A DNA stretch of 64,000 nt from Cryptomeria japonica (lineage: Eukaryota > Streptophyta > Pinopsida > Cupressales > Cupressaceae). The stretch spans positions 261,259,386 through 261,323,385 of the forward strand of contig NC_081406.1 of the NCBI RefSeq assembly GCF_030272615.1, read 5' to 3'. The notes below the pieces were generated by a model. The model had not been told where the DNA came from. It worked only from the letters and a program-made list of their open reading frames with translations, and did not search any database. Shown piece by piece: positions 11,447 to 23,828 of this stretch (position 1 is the first letter of the stretch; every line of letters begins with the position of its first letter). Made by a program: the position numbers and the translations under genes.

Positions 11447-12679
11447 TGTAAAGCGGAAAATCGATCGAACCCTAGTTGCTCTCCCCTCTTCCAACTCCAA
11501 GGAGAGAGAAGGGAGGTTGCTAGGGTTGATGGTTTTCACTTAGGGAGACTTTACATTCAAAAGAGGGGTTGAAACCCACAAGATCCAATCCCACACAATG
11601 CAAGATTGGATGCTAAATGAGTTTCAAGGGTTAAGACAACAAGGCTACCCTCTTTTGTAAAGAATGTTGATAGAAGAATTAAGCTAGGAATACATAGAAA
11701 GTGAGAAAGATTTGCTTATAAACTGAGATAGGGATATAGGATGAAGCTGCGGACCTGGAATTAGTAGTAAAATGTCGATACGACGTTGTCCTGCAAATTT
11801 GAGCAAAAGTTGACGGGACGATGGCGCCCGGCGTGCACACGGTCCTCCGAAAAATCCGCGAAATGAAGGGGGATCTGTTCGTCTCTGCACAAGGATTCCA
11901 GATCTTCAATTTCAGCCGTGTACCTACAACCTACACACAGAAAAGAGAAGACGATTGGGGGGTTAGGGATTAGGGGTTTGCCTTTAGGTCAAACCCCAGT
12001 TTTGGAATTAACCAAGAAATGAGAAATGCTGTAAATGTAAATGTCTGTAATGTAAAACAAGTACTAATACCTTGTTGTAAGGATGTTTGTATCCTTATGT
12101 GCGAAGGTATAGATGTTGTTGTTTGTTGTATTGTTATATGTTGTAGTATGTGATCTCCTCTTCAATGGTTGAATCCTTGTCTTGAATGCAACACTTAGCC
12201 TTGAATGGAGACTTAGAATGATCAATTGCTTGAAGGAATGCTTGAATGCTTGAATGCTTGAATGTTGAGTATCGTTTTCACCTTTTTCCCATTCATCCAA
12301 ATGAGAGAGGAAGATGTAGTTTATATACTTGTCAATTAGGGCTGATAGACTGATTTTCCCGACCTTAGGCCGACCAGGAAAGTTAATTTCCAATTTGCAA
12401 ACAAAAAGACCCGAAGTCCCATAGGAGACCGAGCCCAAAATAGGGCCAGGGACTAGGGCGCTGGGCGCCCTGGTCCTAAAGGACCAGGGCGCTGGGCGCT
12501 CTGGTCCCACCTCCCGGGACAGTAGGATGCAAAGGAGGTTCAGGCCAGGGTGCAAGAAAATGCAGTTTTTGATGTCGTGGACAAGTTTCGGGGTCTCCAT
12601 TCAGGTTCCATGTTGTGTCGCCATTGTGAAGACCGAAATGCAGTCAAAATTGCAAGTGTCGTAATTTTAGGATGCTATA
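11447..12679 (-). repeat. Right LTR (5' LTR) of the gag-only retrotransposon
   Basis: Direct repeat of 4856-6095. Private changes are a gcttgaat expansion near 12235-12260 and a short duplication around cagggcgctgggcgc near 12450-12500. It ends at 12679 before target duplication GAATC. Confidence 0.92.
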
Positions 12680-12684
12680 GAATC

Positions 12685-13084
12685 AAAAGTACTATTCATA
12701 GTTCTTCATAACCTGTATGGGTTATGAAGAACTAGAAATAATTTTTTTTTGTTTCACAAAACCCGTACAGGTTATGAAGAACTAAAACATTTTTTTTGGT
12801 TTCACAAAACCCGTACGGGTTATGAAGACATAATAATGTATGCTTGTAAACTTAGCATTTACTACACATGTTTTAGACATACCTAGATAATATGTGTTTA
12901 TGTATGTATATATGCATATCTATAGTTATATATACATATATTATATAGATATATGTATATATGTTTGTATACATGCATGTACCTCTTCTTTTCCTCTCTC
13001 TCTCTTGTCTTACTTCCCCCATCATTGTCTTTGTCTATTCTGAGCCCTAATTATCTTTCTTGAGTTCTATCTCATCTCTCTCCC
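12685..13084. other. Transposon interior with three aacccgtacgggtt-type palindromes
   Basis: Palindromes centred near 12716 (cataacctgtatgggttatg), 12768 (acccgtacaggttatg) and 12815 (aacccgtacgggtta), spaced about 50 bp apart. A (TA)-rich stretch with tatata/catgtatg steps follows at about 12890-12985, grading into the polypyrimidine tract. The same palindromes occur near the right end of the transposon, so these may be transposase-binding or regulatory sites. Confidence 0.7.
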
Positions 13085-13148
13085 CCTCACACTTTTCTAT
13101 TTTTTGATTCTCTCACCCTTTTCTCCTTCTTGTTCTCTCTCTACCTCA

Positions 13149-13204
<56 letters not shown>

Positions 13205-13353
13205 TATCTTATCCTATTCCCACCCTCTCCCCCTTCTCTCTCTTTCTCTCCCCTCCCTCTCCCTCTCCCCCCTCTCCCTCCCCCCCCCCCCACCTCTCCC
13301 TCTCTCTCTCCTCTCATCTACTCTCTCCTCTCCTCTCTCTCTCTCTAACTCTC

Positions 13354-13405
<52 letters not shown>

Positions 13406-16400
13406 CTCTCTCTCCGCCCTCCCTCTCCCTTCCTCTCTCCCTCTCCTCCTCTCCTTTTCCCAATCTCCCTCTCTCTCCCTCTCCCCCTCTCCTTTCCCCA
13501 ATCTCCCTCTCTCCCTCCCCTTTCCTTCTCTCCCTCTATCCCTCTCCTTTTCCCAATCTCCCTCTCTCTCCCTCTCTCTCCTCCCCCTCTCCTTTTCCCA
13601 ATCTCTCTCTCTCCCCCTCCCTCCCTCTCTCCCTCTCCCTCCCTCTCCCTCTTCCCATCTCCTTTTCCCAATCTCCCTCTCTCTCCCTCTCCCCCTCTCC
13701 TTTCCCCAATCTCCCTCTCTCCCTCCCCCTCTTCTTCTCTCCCTCTCTCCCTCTCCTTTTCCCAATCTCCCTCTCTCTCCCTCTTTCTCTCTCCCTCCCC
13801 CTCTCCTTCTCTCCTTCTCTCCCTCTCCCCCTCTCCTTTCCCAAATCTTTCTTTTTCCCAATGTCCCCTCTCTCTCCCTCTCCCTCCCCCTCTCCTTTTC
13901 CCAATCTCTCTCTCTCCCTCTCCCTCTCTCCCTCCCCCTCTCCTTCTCTCCCTCTCTCCCTCTCCCTCTCTCCTTTTCCCAATCTCCCTCTCTCTCTCTC
14001 TCTCCCCCCTCTCCTTTCCCTAATCTCCCTCTCCCCCTCCCCCTCTCTCCCTCTCTCCCTCTCCCCTCTCCTTTTCCCAATCTCCCTCTCTCTCCCTCTC
14101 CGCCTCTCCTTTCCCCAATCTCCCTCTCTCCCTCCCCCTCACCTTCACTCCCTCTCTCCCTCTCCTTTTCCCAATCTCCCTCTCTCCCCCTCTCCCTCTC
14201 CCTCTCCTTCCTCTCTCCCTCCCCCTCTCCTTCTCTCAACTCCCTCTCCCTCCCTCTCTTCATCTCCCCCTCTCCTTTTCCCAATCTTGCTTTCTCTCCC
14301 TCTCCCCCTCTCCTTTCCCCAATCTCCCCTCTCTCTCCCTCTCCCCCTCTCCTTTTCCCTATATTTCTCTATCCCTCTCCCTCTCCCTCTCCTTCCCTCC
14401 CTCTCTCCCTCTCTCCCTCTCCCCCTCTCCTTTTTCCCAATCTTCCTCTCTCTCCCTCTCCCCCTCTCCTTTCCCCAATCTCCCTCTCTCCCTCCCCCCT
14501 CTCCCTCTCCTTCTCTCCCTCTCTCCTTCTCTCCCTCTCCCCCTCTACTTTTCCCAATATCCCTCTCTCTCCCTCTCCCCCTCTCCCCCTCTCCCTCTCT
14601 CCCTCCCCCTCTCCTTCTCTCCTATCTCCCTCTCTCCCTCTCCTTTTCCCAATCTCCCTCTCTCTCCCTCTCCCTATCTCCTTTCCCCAATCTCCCTATC
14701 TCCCTCCCCCTCTCCCTGTCTCCCTGTCTCCCTCTCCCCCTCTCCTTTTCCCAATCTCCCTCTCTCTCCCTCTCCCCCTCTCCTTTCCCCAATCTCCCTC
14801 CCTCTCTCCGTCTCTCCGTCTCCCCCTCTTATTTTCTCATCTCCCTCTCTCTCCCTCTCCCTCTCTCCTTTCCCCAATCTCCCTCTCTCCCTCCCCCTCT
14901 CCTTCTCTCCCTCTCTCCCTCTCCCCCTCTCCTTTTCCCAATCTCCCTCTCTCTCCCTCTCCCCCTCTCCCCCTCTCCTTTCCCCAATCTCCCTCCCCCC
15001 TCTCCTTCTCTCCCTCTCTCCCCCTCTCCCTCTCCCCCTCTCCTTTTCCCAATATCCTTCTCTCTCCCTCTCCCCCTCTCCTTTCACCAATCTTCCTCTC
15101 TCCCTCCCCCTCTCCTTCTCTCCCTCTCTCCCTCTCCCGCTCTCCTTTTCCCAATCTCCCCCTCTCTCCCTCTCCCCCTCTCCTTTCCCCCAATCTCCCT
15201 CTCTCCCTCCCCCTCTCCTTTTCTCCCTCTCTCCCTCTCTCCCTCTCCCCTCTCCTTTTCCCAATCTCCCTCTCTCTCCCTCTCCCCCCTCTCCTTTCCC
15301 CAATCTCCCTCTCTCCCTTCCCCTCTCCTTCTCTCCCTCTCTCCCTCTCCCCCTCTCCTTTTCCCAATCTTCCTCTCTCTCCCTCTCCCCCTCTCCTTCT
15401 CTCCCTCTCCCCCTCTCCTTTTCCCAATCTCCCTCTCTCTCCCTCTCCCCCTCTTCTTTCCCCAATCTCCCTCTCTCCCTCCTTTCCCCAATCTCCCTCT
15501 CTCCCTCCCCCTCTCCTTCTCTCCCTCTCTCCCTCTCTCCCTCCCCCCTCTCCTTTCCCCAATCTCCCTCTCTCTCCCTCTCCCCCTCTCCTTTCCCCAA
15601 TCTCCCTCTCTCCCTCCCCCTCTCCCTCTCTCCCTCTCTCCCTCTCCCCCTCTCCTTTCCCCAATATCCCTCTCTCCCTCCCCCTCTTCCTTCTCTCCCT
15701 CTCTCCTGCTCTCCCTCCCCCCCCTCTCCTTTTCCCCTCTCCTTCTCTCCCTCTCTCCTGCTCTCCCTCCCCCCCTCTCCTTTTCCCAATCTCCCTCTCT
15801 CCCCCCTCTCCCCCTCTCCTTTCCCCAATCTCCCTCTCTCCCTCTCTCCCTCTCATTTTCCCAATCTCCCTCTCTCTCCCTCTCCCCCTCTCCTTTCCCC
15901 TATTTCCCTCTCTCCCTCCCTCTCTCCCTCTCTCCCTCTCCCCCTCTCCCCCTCTCCTTTTCCCAATCTCCCTCTCCCCCTCTCCTTTCCCCAATCTCCC
16001 TCTCTCCCTCCCCTCTCTCCCCCTCTCCTTCTCTCCCTCTCTCCCTCTCTCCCTCTTCACCTCTCCTTTTCCCAATCTCCCTCTCTCTCCCTCTCCCCCT
16101 CTCCTTTTCCCAATCTCCCTCTCTCCCTCCCCCTCTCCTTCTCTCCCTCTCTCCCTCTCCTTTTCCCAATCTCCCTCTCTCTCCCTTTCCCTCACCCTTC
16201 CTCTCTCCCTCCCCCTGTCCTTCTCTCCCTCTCTCTCCCTCCCTCTCTTCATCTCCCCCTCTCCTTTCCCCAATCTCCCTCTCTCCCTCCCCCTCTCCTT
16301 CTCTCCCTCTCTCCCTCTCTCCCTCTCCCCCTCTCCTTTTCCCAATCTCCCTCTCTCTCTCTCTCCCTCTCCCCCTCTCCTTTCCCCAATCTCCCTCTCT

Positions 16401-16814
16401 CCCTCCCCCTCTCCCTCTCTCCCTCTCTCCCTCTCCCCCTCTCCTTTTCCCAATCTCCTTCTCTCTCCCTCTCCTCTCCCCAATCTCCCTCTCTCCCTCC
16501 TCCTCTCCTTCTCTCCCTCTCTCTCTCTCTCTCTCTCTCCCTCCCTCCCTTTCCCCAATCTCCCTCTCTCTCCCTCTCTCCCTCTCCCCCTCTCCTTTCC
16601 CCAATCTCCCTCTCTCCCTAGCCCTCTCCTTCTCTCCCTCTCTCCCTCTCCCCCTCTCCTTTTCCCAATCTCCCTCTCTCTCCCTCCCCCACTCTCCTTT
16701 TCCCAATCTCCCCCTCTCCTTTCCCCAATCTCCCTCTCTCCCTCCCCCTCTCCTTCTCTTCCTCTCCCTATCTCTCTTTCCCTCCCTCTCTCCCTCTCCC
16801 CCTCTCCTTTTCCT
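13085..16814. repeat. 3.7-kb polypyrimidine tract: (CT)n, (CA)n and a CT-rich minisatellite
   Basis: Almost the whole plus strand is C and T. It begins with (CT)n and a pure (CA)n run (about 13171-13202). It continues as a variable minisatellite whose unit is built from ctccctctctccctcccc and ccaatctcc blocks, roughly 60-110 bp per cycle. The long frames it contains (Pro/Leu/Ser on plus, Arg/Glu/Gly on minus) come from the composition and are not genes. Homopurine-homopyrimidine DNA of this length can adopt triplex (H-DNA) structures. Assembly length here is uncertain. Confidence 0.92.
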
Positions 16815-17298
16815 AGTTCTACATAGCCCATACAGGTAGAACTAAGGCCAAAACTTCTAGTTCTACATAACCCATATGGGTTATGAGAAATTGTGAACAT
16901 TGACATATAGGGTTTCCATAACCCGTACGGGTTATGGGAAAATCTTTATATATTTTAGTCCCAACGGCCTAAAAAATAGCATTGCAAGTTTTTTGAAGGC
17001 CCCATTGCTTTTGCACATGATTTTCTTGGACAGTAATAGTCAGGTTTTCATATTCTTTTGTCACTTTTGCTTTGGAATGATTGATTTTTAAGTTATTTTA
17101 TAATTGTTACTTTAGATAATAACAAAATCATGATCATTTGTTGTTTTTTTTGTTTTGATTATGATTTATTTGTCTTGTATTTTGGTTTTTTTGAAGTTAT
17201 TTTATTATTGTTACTTTAGATTATAACAAAATGATGATCATTTGTTGTTTTTTTGCTATTTGATTGTGGATTGTCATCATGATGTTATGTGTAGGACA
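16815..17298. other. Promoter-side region of transposase gene with palindromes
   Basis: Palindromes: taacccatatgggtta (16868-16883) and ataacccgtacgggttat (about 16919-16936), with a related ttctacat...gtagaact pair just before. A 104-bp tandem duplication follows (copies starting near 17090 and 17194, marked by ttgttactttagat). The first ATG of the transposase frame is at 17299. These repeats sit where promoter and self-regulation sites of the transposase would be. Confidence 0.6.
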
Positions 17299-20200
17299 AT
17301 GGGAAAGAATCAGAGAGGAACAAATGAACAAAGAGAGGCAGCAAAGGAAAGACAAAGGGAGCGTATGAAGAGATTACGTGAAGGTACGCCATCTAATGCA
17401 CCTAATTGAAGTGATGAACATTCGACAATTGAAATTGATATGATTAATGCACAAAATCAAAATGATCAACATACACCAATTCAAATACATATGATGAATG
17501 CACCTAATGAATGCAATGAACATAGACCATTTGAAAATGATTCGGTGAATGCACATGTTAATGAAATTGAAGAAGATTTACCATTTGAATTTGATGTGAT
17601 CAATACACATAATGCACCTAATGAAAACGAAGAGCATGCACCAATCTTAACACCTCTTAGAATAATTCATAGAAAACCAAAGCTCCTAATAGATATTAAT
17701 GAAACTATTGTGAAGCCAATGCATGATAAAATTTCTGAAAGAACTTGTAGAAGAACGATTAGAATAATTTGGAATAACTATTTTGAAAACTTAAATCAAA
17801 GTGGAAGATGCCAATTAGTTGTTGAAATGATTAAAAATCTGAAATTTAGAGAGACAATGAAAATTTTGGGGTTAAGAACATCCGAAAATAATAGTGAAAG
17901 AAGCATTGTGAGAAATCTTTTTGATGCATACCAAGCCATTGGTTCAAAATCACGCACTAAAGATGCTAATGTTACTCGTCATGTCCTCACATCAACCATA
18001 ATGGGAAAGGAAATGAAAAAATCTCATTTAATAAGCAAAACAAGCAAGTCATTAAGGATAAGTAGAACCACATTACACTATGCCTTAGAGAGGCAAGAGA
18101 AAATTGAAGATCCTAACAATAATTCTCTTTGGGAATTCTCTGGTAGACTCCCACGCAAGGACAAGGTTGTTGTTGATGCACTAAGAACATTAATTGAGAG
18201 ATTTTGGCATGACAACACAAGGGTTTCACCCAACCAAAGAGATGTTGTTAGAAGGCGAATTGGAATTAGTAATCGTGAGCCACATCCAAAACACTATTTA
18301 GATACAACTCAAACACAATTTTATGAAAGGTTTCTTCAAAGCTTTCCTCAGATTAAAATTAGTCAAAGATTTTTTGAGATGACAAAACCATTTTATGTTA
18401 AGATTAATCATGCACGTACTACATGTTGTTGTAGGGTCCATGTTGAATTTTCCATGCATTATGATATTTATCGCTATATCTGTTGTACTTTGCACACTAA
18501 TGATGTTTTGCAGGAATGTGGTCTACAAGCACCTTCGAAGTCACCGAGAGAATTTATTTCAAGTGTACTATGTAGATGAGATGACAGATGCATTTATTAT
18601 AAGATGATGTGTTTGAGAGGTTTTTGTCCTACATGTGGTGGTTTGCAACAGTTGCATAGATGCCTGCATCTGGATAGTACACATGAAATTGGCAAGGAAC
18701 TAGTTTCTATTGGAAAATATAAGTCAGTAACATATGGTGTTAAAGATGGAAAAGAATTAAAGAGGTGTGAGTTAGTGAAAAGGGATATATGCATAGCTGA
18801 TTTTATGAAGATGTTTCAAGAGAAACTAGTATATGAGTACATAGGTCACACACATAGAGCTAGATGGTTAGATGAGCAATTCAAGTTGTGTAAGGACACT
18901 TTCCCCCTTGGCGCTATTGTCTCTGTCGTTGATTTTGCTGAGAATTATACACTAAAGCCACAAAATGAAGTACAATCTATGTATTACCACTCTACACAAG
19001 TTACAATTTTTGTACACAAAGCATTCATGCATGCACATGATAGCACCGAGGAGGACAGAAAGTTTATAAGAGAATATCACTTCTATATCAGTGATGATCG
19101 TACACATTCCTCAGAGTTTGTGCAAGGATGCTTTATAGTCTTCTATGATAGTTTAAGGGAAAGAGATATAAGATACAACCAACACTTAATATGGTCGGAC
19201 AATTACACCACACAATTCAAGAATGCAAGGATGTTCTACTGGTTGACTAGGATGCATGTAACAAGTGGTGTGCAACATTTTTGGAATTTCATTGAGGCAG
19301 GGCATGGAAAGGGAGAGAATGATGTTGCGGGAGCATGTGTGAAAAGAGCTCTTACCAGAGAGGAACTGAAGTACGAAGGTGGTGCAATGTTAATAGATGC
19401 AAAAACAATTATGCAATGGTGTAGCTCTACAATGGGACCAGGTAATGCAGATAAGTCTATTGTTTCTAGATATTTTTGGTTAATAAGTGAATCTAACATT
19501 GAAAACTATCTAGATTGTTGTACACTTACTGGATCAAGTGACATGCATTCATTTAGAAGTTCAAATGCAATATCACTAGTTATTTATACTAGACATATTG
19601 CATTCTTTTTCTCTTCGTGTATGCATTTTTTATGGGATGAATGTGAATCAAAAGAGTGGGCTGACCAATGGTCTTGTAGACCTTTGCAAACCCTAGATAC
19701 ATATCAACTTCCTAGAGCACTACAAATGAACAAGATTGAAGCATCAGTGGATTTTGACCATGTATCAGACATAGTTGAACCAGGTAACTTAGGTTGCAAT
19801 GTGCTACAATTTTAAGCTTAATTTATTAGTATTAACTTATGATGACTTTGGTATTAACTTATATCCTTCTATTAAATGCAGGTCATGTATATGCAGTTAT
19901 TGCGGATGAGAACAACGAAGAAGGAACATATTACTTTTTGTGTCATTGTATTGAGACCAAAAAGAAATTGACTTCTATAGAGGTTAATGGAGAGGGTATT
20001 GAGTACCCAATAGGATCCGTTGTTGTGACAAGGACATGACTTAGAAGTTACCACGTTGTTGTGTCGAGTTGTATTGAGACCTCTTAAACTCATTTATTTC
20101 GTAGTCATTGTATTGGTTTTGCCATTATTCTTCTATAAAATGTAGGTACCCTATTGAAAATTCTAATGCTTGGTTGTTTGAGGACTTTGAGACATATAGA

Positions 20201-20488
20201 CATATTCTTCATTACTCAAACCTTCTTGTTGCAACAAATATTCATTTGATTAAATATCGTGGTAGACCTCTTAACAAGGATTTGTGGAAAGTTCATGAAT
20301 CAGACCATGAGGCAATACTTGAGACGATCCAGAAGGTTTACTTGATTGATTTTGGGCCATCTAGAAGAATAATTCTACAATATGGTAGAATAATTTTGAC
20401 AATTTTGTATATATCTTTTGTGAAACATTGTAACTTCACTTTTTTGGATGTGCTCTACATGCATATGAGCTATAATGTGCAAATGTAG
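17299..20488 (+). pseudogene. DDE-type transposase gene of the 30.8-kb transposon (Sola-like?), two in-frame stops
   Basis: One frame runs from ATG 17299 to 19783 with only two stops (TGA near 17407 and at 18577). A GT-AG intron (19784-19881) follows and the frame continues at 19882 (HVYAVIADENN...). A likely third exon starts at 20146 (YPIENSNAWLFEDFE...) and is open to 20488. The N-terminus is basic, a helical DNA-binding-like middle follows, then Cys-rich CPTCGG. The core shows VVDFAENYTLKPQNEVQ, an ISDDRTHS block, LIWSDNYTTQFKN and EAGHGKGENDVAGACVKR, giving regularly placed Asp residues as in DDE/DDD transposases. These blocks resemble transposase-like proteins widespread in animals and plants; with the 4-bp target duplication I favour Sola, without proof. 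Probably inactive as it stands. Confidence 0.7.
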
Positions 20489-20690
20489 ATGCCAAATTTT
20501 GTATATAAAAACATCAATGAGTTGTAATGTGCATAGCTAGATGCTAAATTTTGTATAAAAAACAACATTGAGTTGTAATGTGCATATCTAGATGCTAAGT
20601 TTTGTATAAAAAAACAACAACAAGATGTAATTTGCATATTTAGATGCAAAATTTTGTAAATATAAACAATAATGAGCTTGATAGTTTATA
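20466..20690. repeat. About 52-bp minisatellite, four units
   Basis: Units beginning gagttgtaatgtgcatagct and containing gatgctaaattttgtata recur at about 20467, 20519, 20570 and 20622, with decay into 20720. Lies just after the transposase gene, so probably in its 3' flank. Confidence 0.75.
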
Positions 20691-20844
20691 AAAGATGCCA
20701 AATTTTATATATGAAAGTGTCCATGGGGCTGATTTGCAAATTTTTAATATGAATATGCAATTTTTTTTTCCAAGTGTTTTGGGAAAGTTTTGAGTTATTA
20801 TTGAATTACCCGATTTGAAGGGCTAGTATGAATAGTCCGAATCT

Positions 20845-23199
20845 GAGATATGATTTTGGTAGGTAGTGACAACATGACCCCATAGGTTCAAACGGATCAT
20901 CCATAAGTGCCACGGTTTCCTAGTTGGGCTACGTCAAAGTTTGACCCTTTTTTTGCTTTGAGCGCTCATGGGAAAACGTCGCTACGAGGTGGCTCATAAT
21001 GATTGGATGTCTTGGGGAGAAAGACAAGGGCACACTGAGCATAAACATGGCCACCCAGATTCGCTCACCTTGACGGTTCATTCCCACAACAAGCATAACG
21101 AAAGATGCACTATTTTGCCACCTCTCACTAACGGTTTTTGATGCAACAGAAAAAATCTCACCACAAGAAAATGAAATGGAGTTGGCTAAAATAGAGATAG
21201 GATTTTGTAGGTAGTAATAACATGACCCCATACATTCAAATGGATCTTCCATAAGTGCCACGGTCTCCGAGTTAGGCTACGTCAAAGTTTGACCCTTTTT
21301 TCCACTTTGGGCGCTAAAGGGAAAACGTCGCTATGAGGTGGCTCGTAATAATCAGATGCCTTGGAGAGAAAGACAAGGGCACACCAAGTGTAAACCCAAC
21401 CGCCCGAATGTGCTTGCGTTGATGGTTCGTTCCCACGACAAGCATAACGAAAGATGCACTATTTTGCCACCTCTCACTAACAGCTTTTGACGCGACAGAA
21501 AAACTCTTACCAAAAGAAAATGAAATGGAGTTGCCTGAATCTGAGATAGGATTTTGTAGGCAGCAATAACATGACCCCATAGGTTCAAATGGATCATCCA
21601 TAAGTGCCACGGTCTCCGAGTTAGGCTACATCAAAGTTTGACCCTTTTTTTCGCTTTGGGCGCTCAGGGGAAAAAGTCGCTACAAGGTGGCTCATAATGA
21701 TCAGATGCCTTGGGGAGAAAGACAAGGGCACACCTAGTGTAAAACCAGCCACCTGGATGTGCTTGCACTAATGGTTCATTCCCATGACAAGCAAAACGAA
21801 AGATGCACTATTTTGCCACCTCTCACTGACGATTTTTGATGCGACAAAAAAAATCTCACCACAAGAAAACAAAATGGAGTTGCCCAAAACTGAGATAGGA
21901 TTTTGTAGGTAGTGATAACATGACCCCATAAATTCAAATGGATTGTCCATAAGTGCCACGGTCTCCGAGTTAGGCTATGTCAAAGTTTGACCATTTTTTC
22001 CGCTTTGGGCGCTCAAGGGAAAACATTGCTACGAGGTGGCTTGTAACAATCAAACACCTTGGGGAGTGAGACAAGGGTGCACCAAGTGTAAATGTGGCCA
22101 CCCGGATGTGCTCGCACTAATGGTTCATTCCCACAACAAGCAAAATGAAAGATGCACTATTTTGCCACCTCTCGCTAACAGCTTTTGACGCGACAGAAAA
22201 AATATCACCACAAGAAAATGAAATGGAGTTGCCTGAATCTAAGATAGGATTTTGTAGGAAGTGATAACATGACCCTGTAGGTTCAAACGGATTGTCCATA
22301 AGTGCCACAGTCTCCGAGTTAGGCTACATTAAAGTTTGACCATTTTTTTCGCTTTGGATGCTCAAGGGAAAACGTCGCTACGAGGTGGCTCGTAATGATT
22401 GGATGCCTTGGGGAGAAAGAAAAGGGAACACCTAGCGTAAACATGACCACTTGGATGCACTTGCACTGACGATTCGTTCCCACGGCAAGCAGAACGAAAG
22501 ATGCACTATTTTGCCACCTCTCACTGACGGTTTTTGATGCGACAGAAAAAATCTCACCACAAGAAAATGAAATGGAGTTGCCTGAAACCGAGATAGGTTT
22601 TTGTAGGCAGCGATAAAACAACCCCAGAGGTTCAAACAGATTGTCCATAAGTGCCACAGTCTCTGAGTTAGGCTACATCAAATTTTAACCATTTTTTTCA
22701 TTTTGGGCGCTCAAGGGAAAACATCGCTACGAGGTGGCTTGTAATGATCAGACACCTTGGGGAGCAAGACAAGGGAACACCAAGCATAAAATCGACCACC
22801 TGGATGTGCTTGCGCTGACGGTTTATTCCCATGACAAGCAGAACGAAAGATGCACTATTTTGCCACCTCTCACTAACGATTTTTGATGCGACAGAAATTA
22901 TCTCACCACAAGAAAATGAAATGGAGTTGCCTGAAATTGAGATAGGATTTTGTAGGAAGCGATAACACAACCCCATAGGTTCAAACGGATCATCCATAAG
23001 TGCCACGGTCTTCAAGTTAGGCTACATCAAAGTTTGACCATTTTTTCTGCTTTGAGCGCTCAAGGGAAAACGTCGCTACGAGGTGGCTCATAACGATCGG
23101 ATGCCTTGGGGAGCGAGACAAGGGCACACCTAGCATAAACTTGGCCACCCGGATGTGCTCACACTAATGGTTCGTTCCCATGACAAGCAGAACGAAAGA
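20845..23199. repeat. 349-bp tandem satellite array, about 6.7 copies
   Basis: Equivalent positions fall at 21261, 21610, 21959, 22308, 22657 and 23006, exactly 349 bp apart. Each unit carries cataagtgccacggtctcc, gctacgtcaaagtttgacc and gcactattttgccacctctc. Because 349 is not a multiple of three, the similar small open frames that recur are by-products of the repeat. Units differ by scattered substitutions but almost no indels. The array ends abruptly at gcagaacgaaagac (23199). Confidence 0.93.
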
Positions 23200-23828
23200 C
23201 TCCAATCTCTTCATGCACAAAGGACTCAAAGCAAATTCACTCAATCAAAATATAGAATATCAACATTACCGGTATCAGTACTTGGGTATACACAATATGA
23301 GAAATAGATAGTTTAAAAGTATACGCCATATGAGTTACAAGTAATGAACAAATTGGATCACATTTCAAGACATATACACAACTAACAAATTTGATCACAT
23401 TTCAATAGCAAATAACTAAGTTTTAGGAATATCATGTTTCATATATATCAATGAACAAATTGGATCAAATATCAAGTTTCATATATATCAAAATGAACAA
23501 TAATCATGTACATATATCAAAAAATGGCATAGATGCCAAATCAATAATAGTTACAAAAATGTGGCATGTGCCATGTCTGTCAAAGTCGATATATACATAT
23601 ACAAATGTCGAATATATAAAAAATTGGCCCTTCAATGACCACAAATATAACTATATGTCTCTATCCGTATCTATGACTATGGTGGATTATTAAAATCAAG
23701 CCTCTTTGAAGTAGTAGGTGGCTGCAAAAGGACAATTCAAATGTCTAATCAGATATATTTTCTCAATATAACATCAAAATAACTAAATACTGAACTCTAA
23801 ATTGTTTGAAGTTGAAATGTTGATTACC
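23200..23828. other. AT-rich spacer, no gene seen
   Basis: Contains short repeats of tcatatatatcaatgaacaaattggatca near 23340-23500. No conserved coding motif. Probably the 3' flank of the minus-strand second gene of the transposon. Confidence 0.5.

Larger units (their letters stand above)
4856..12679 (-). mobile_element. Complete gag-only LTR retrotransposon (Ty3/gypsy-like), minus strand
   Basis: Two long terminal repeats (4856-6095 and 11447-12679) enclose one large minus-strand ORF. The LTRs have TG...CA ends (the right copy ends TA through one change) and a perfect 5-bp target duplication GAATC at 4851-4855 and 12680-12684. A polypurine tract, read on the minus strand, abuts the 3' LTR at 6096. 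The ORF holds gag, one zinc-finger-like motif and a protease-like domain, but no reverse transcriptase, RNase H or integrase. The element must therefore rely on enzymes from a related autonomous copy. The LTRs look nearly identical by eye apart from small tandem duplications, which suggests a fairly recent insertion. Confidence 0.9.

Noticed and set aside
13104-16839. Open frames of up to 1240 codons on both strands
   Set aside because: They arise from a stop-poor CT/GA simple-sequence tract. The proteins would be only Pro/Leu/Ser or Arg/Glu/Gly, with no domain.
20929-23015. Series of similar 60-110-codon minus-strand frames (MALMDDPFE...)
   Set aside because: They repeat exactly with the 349-bp satellite, which is not a multiple of three; they are by-products of the repeat.
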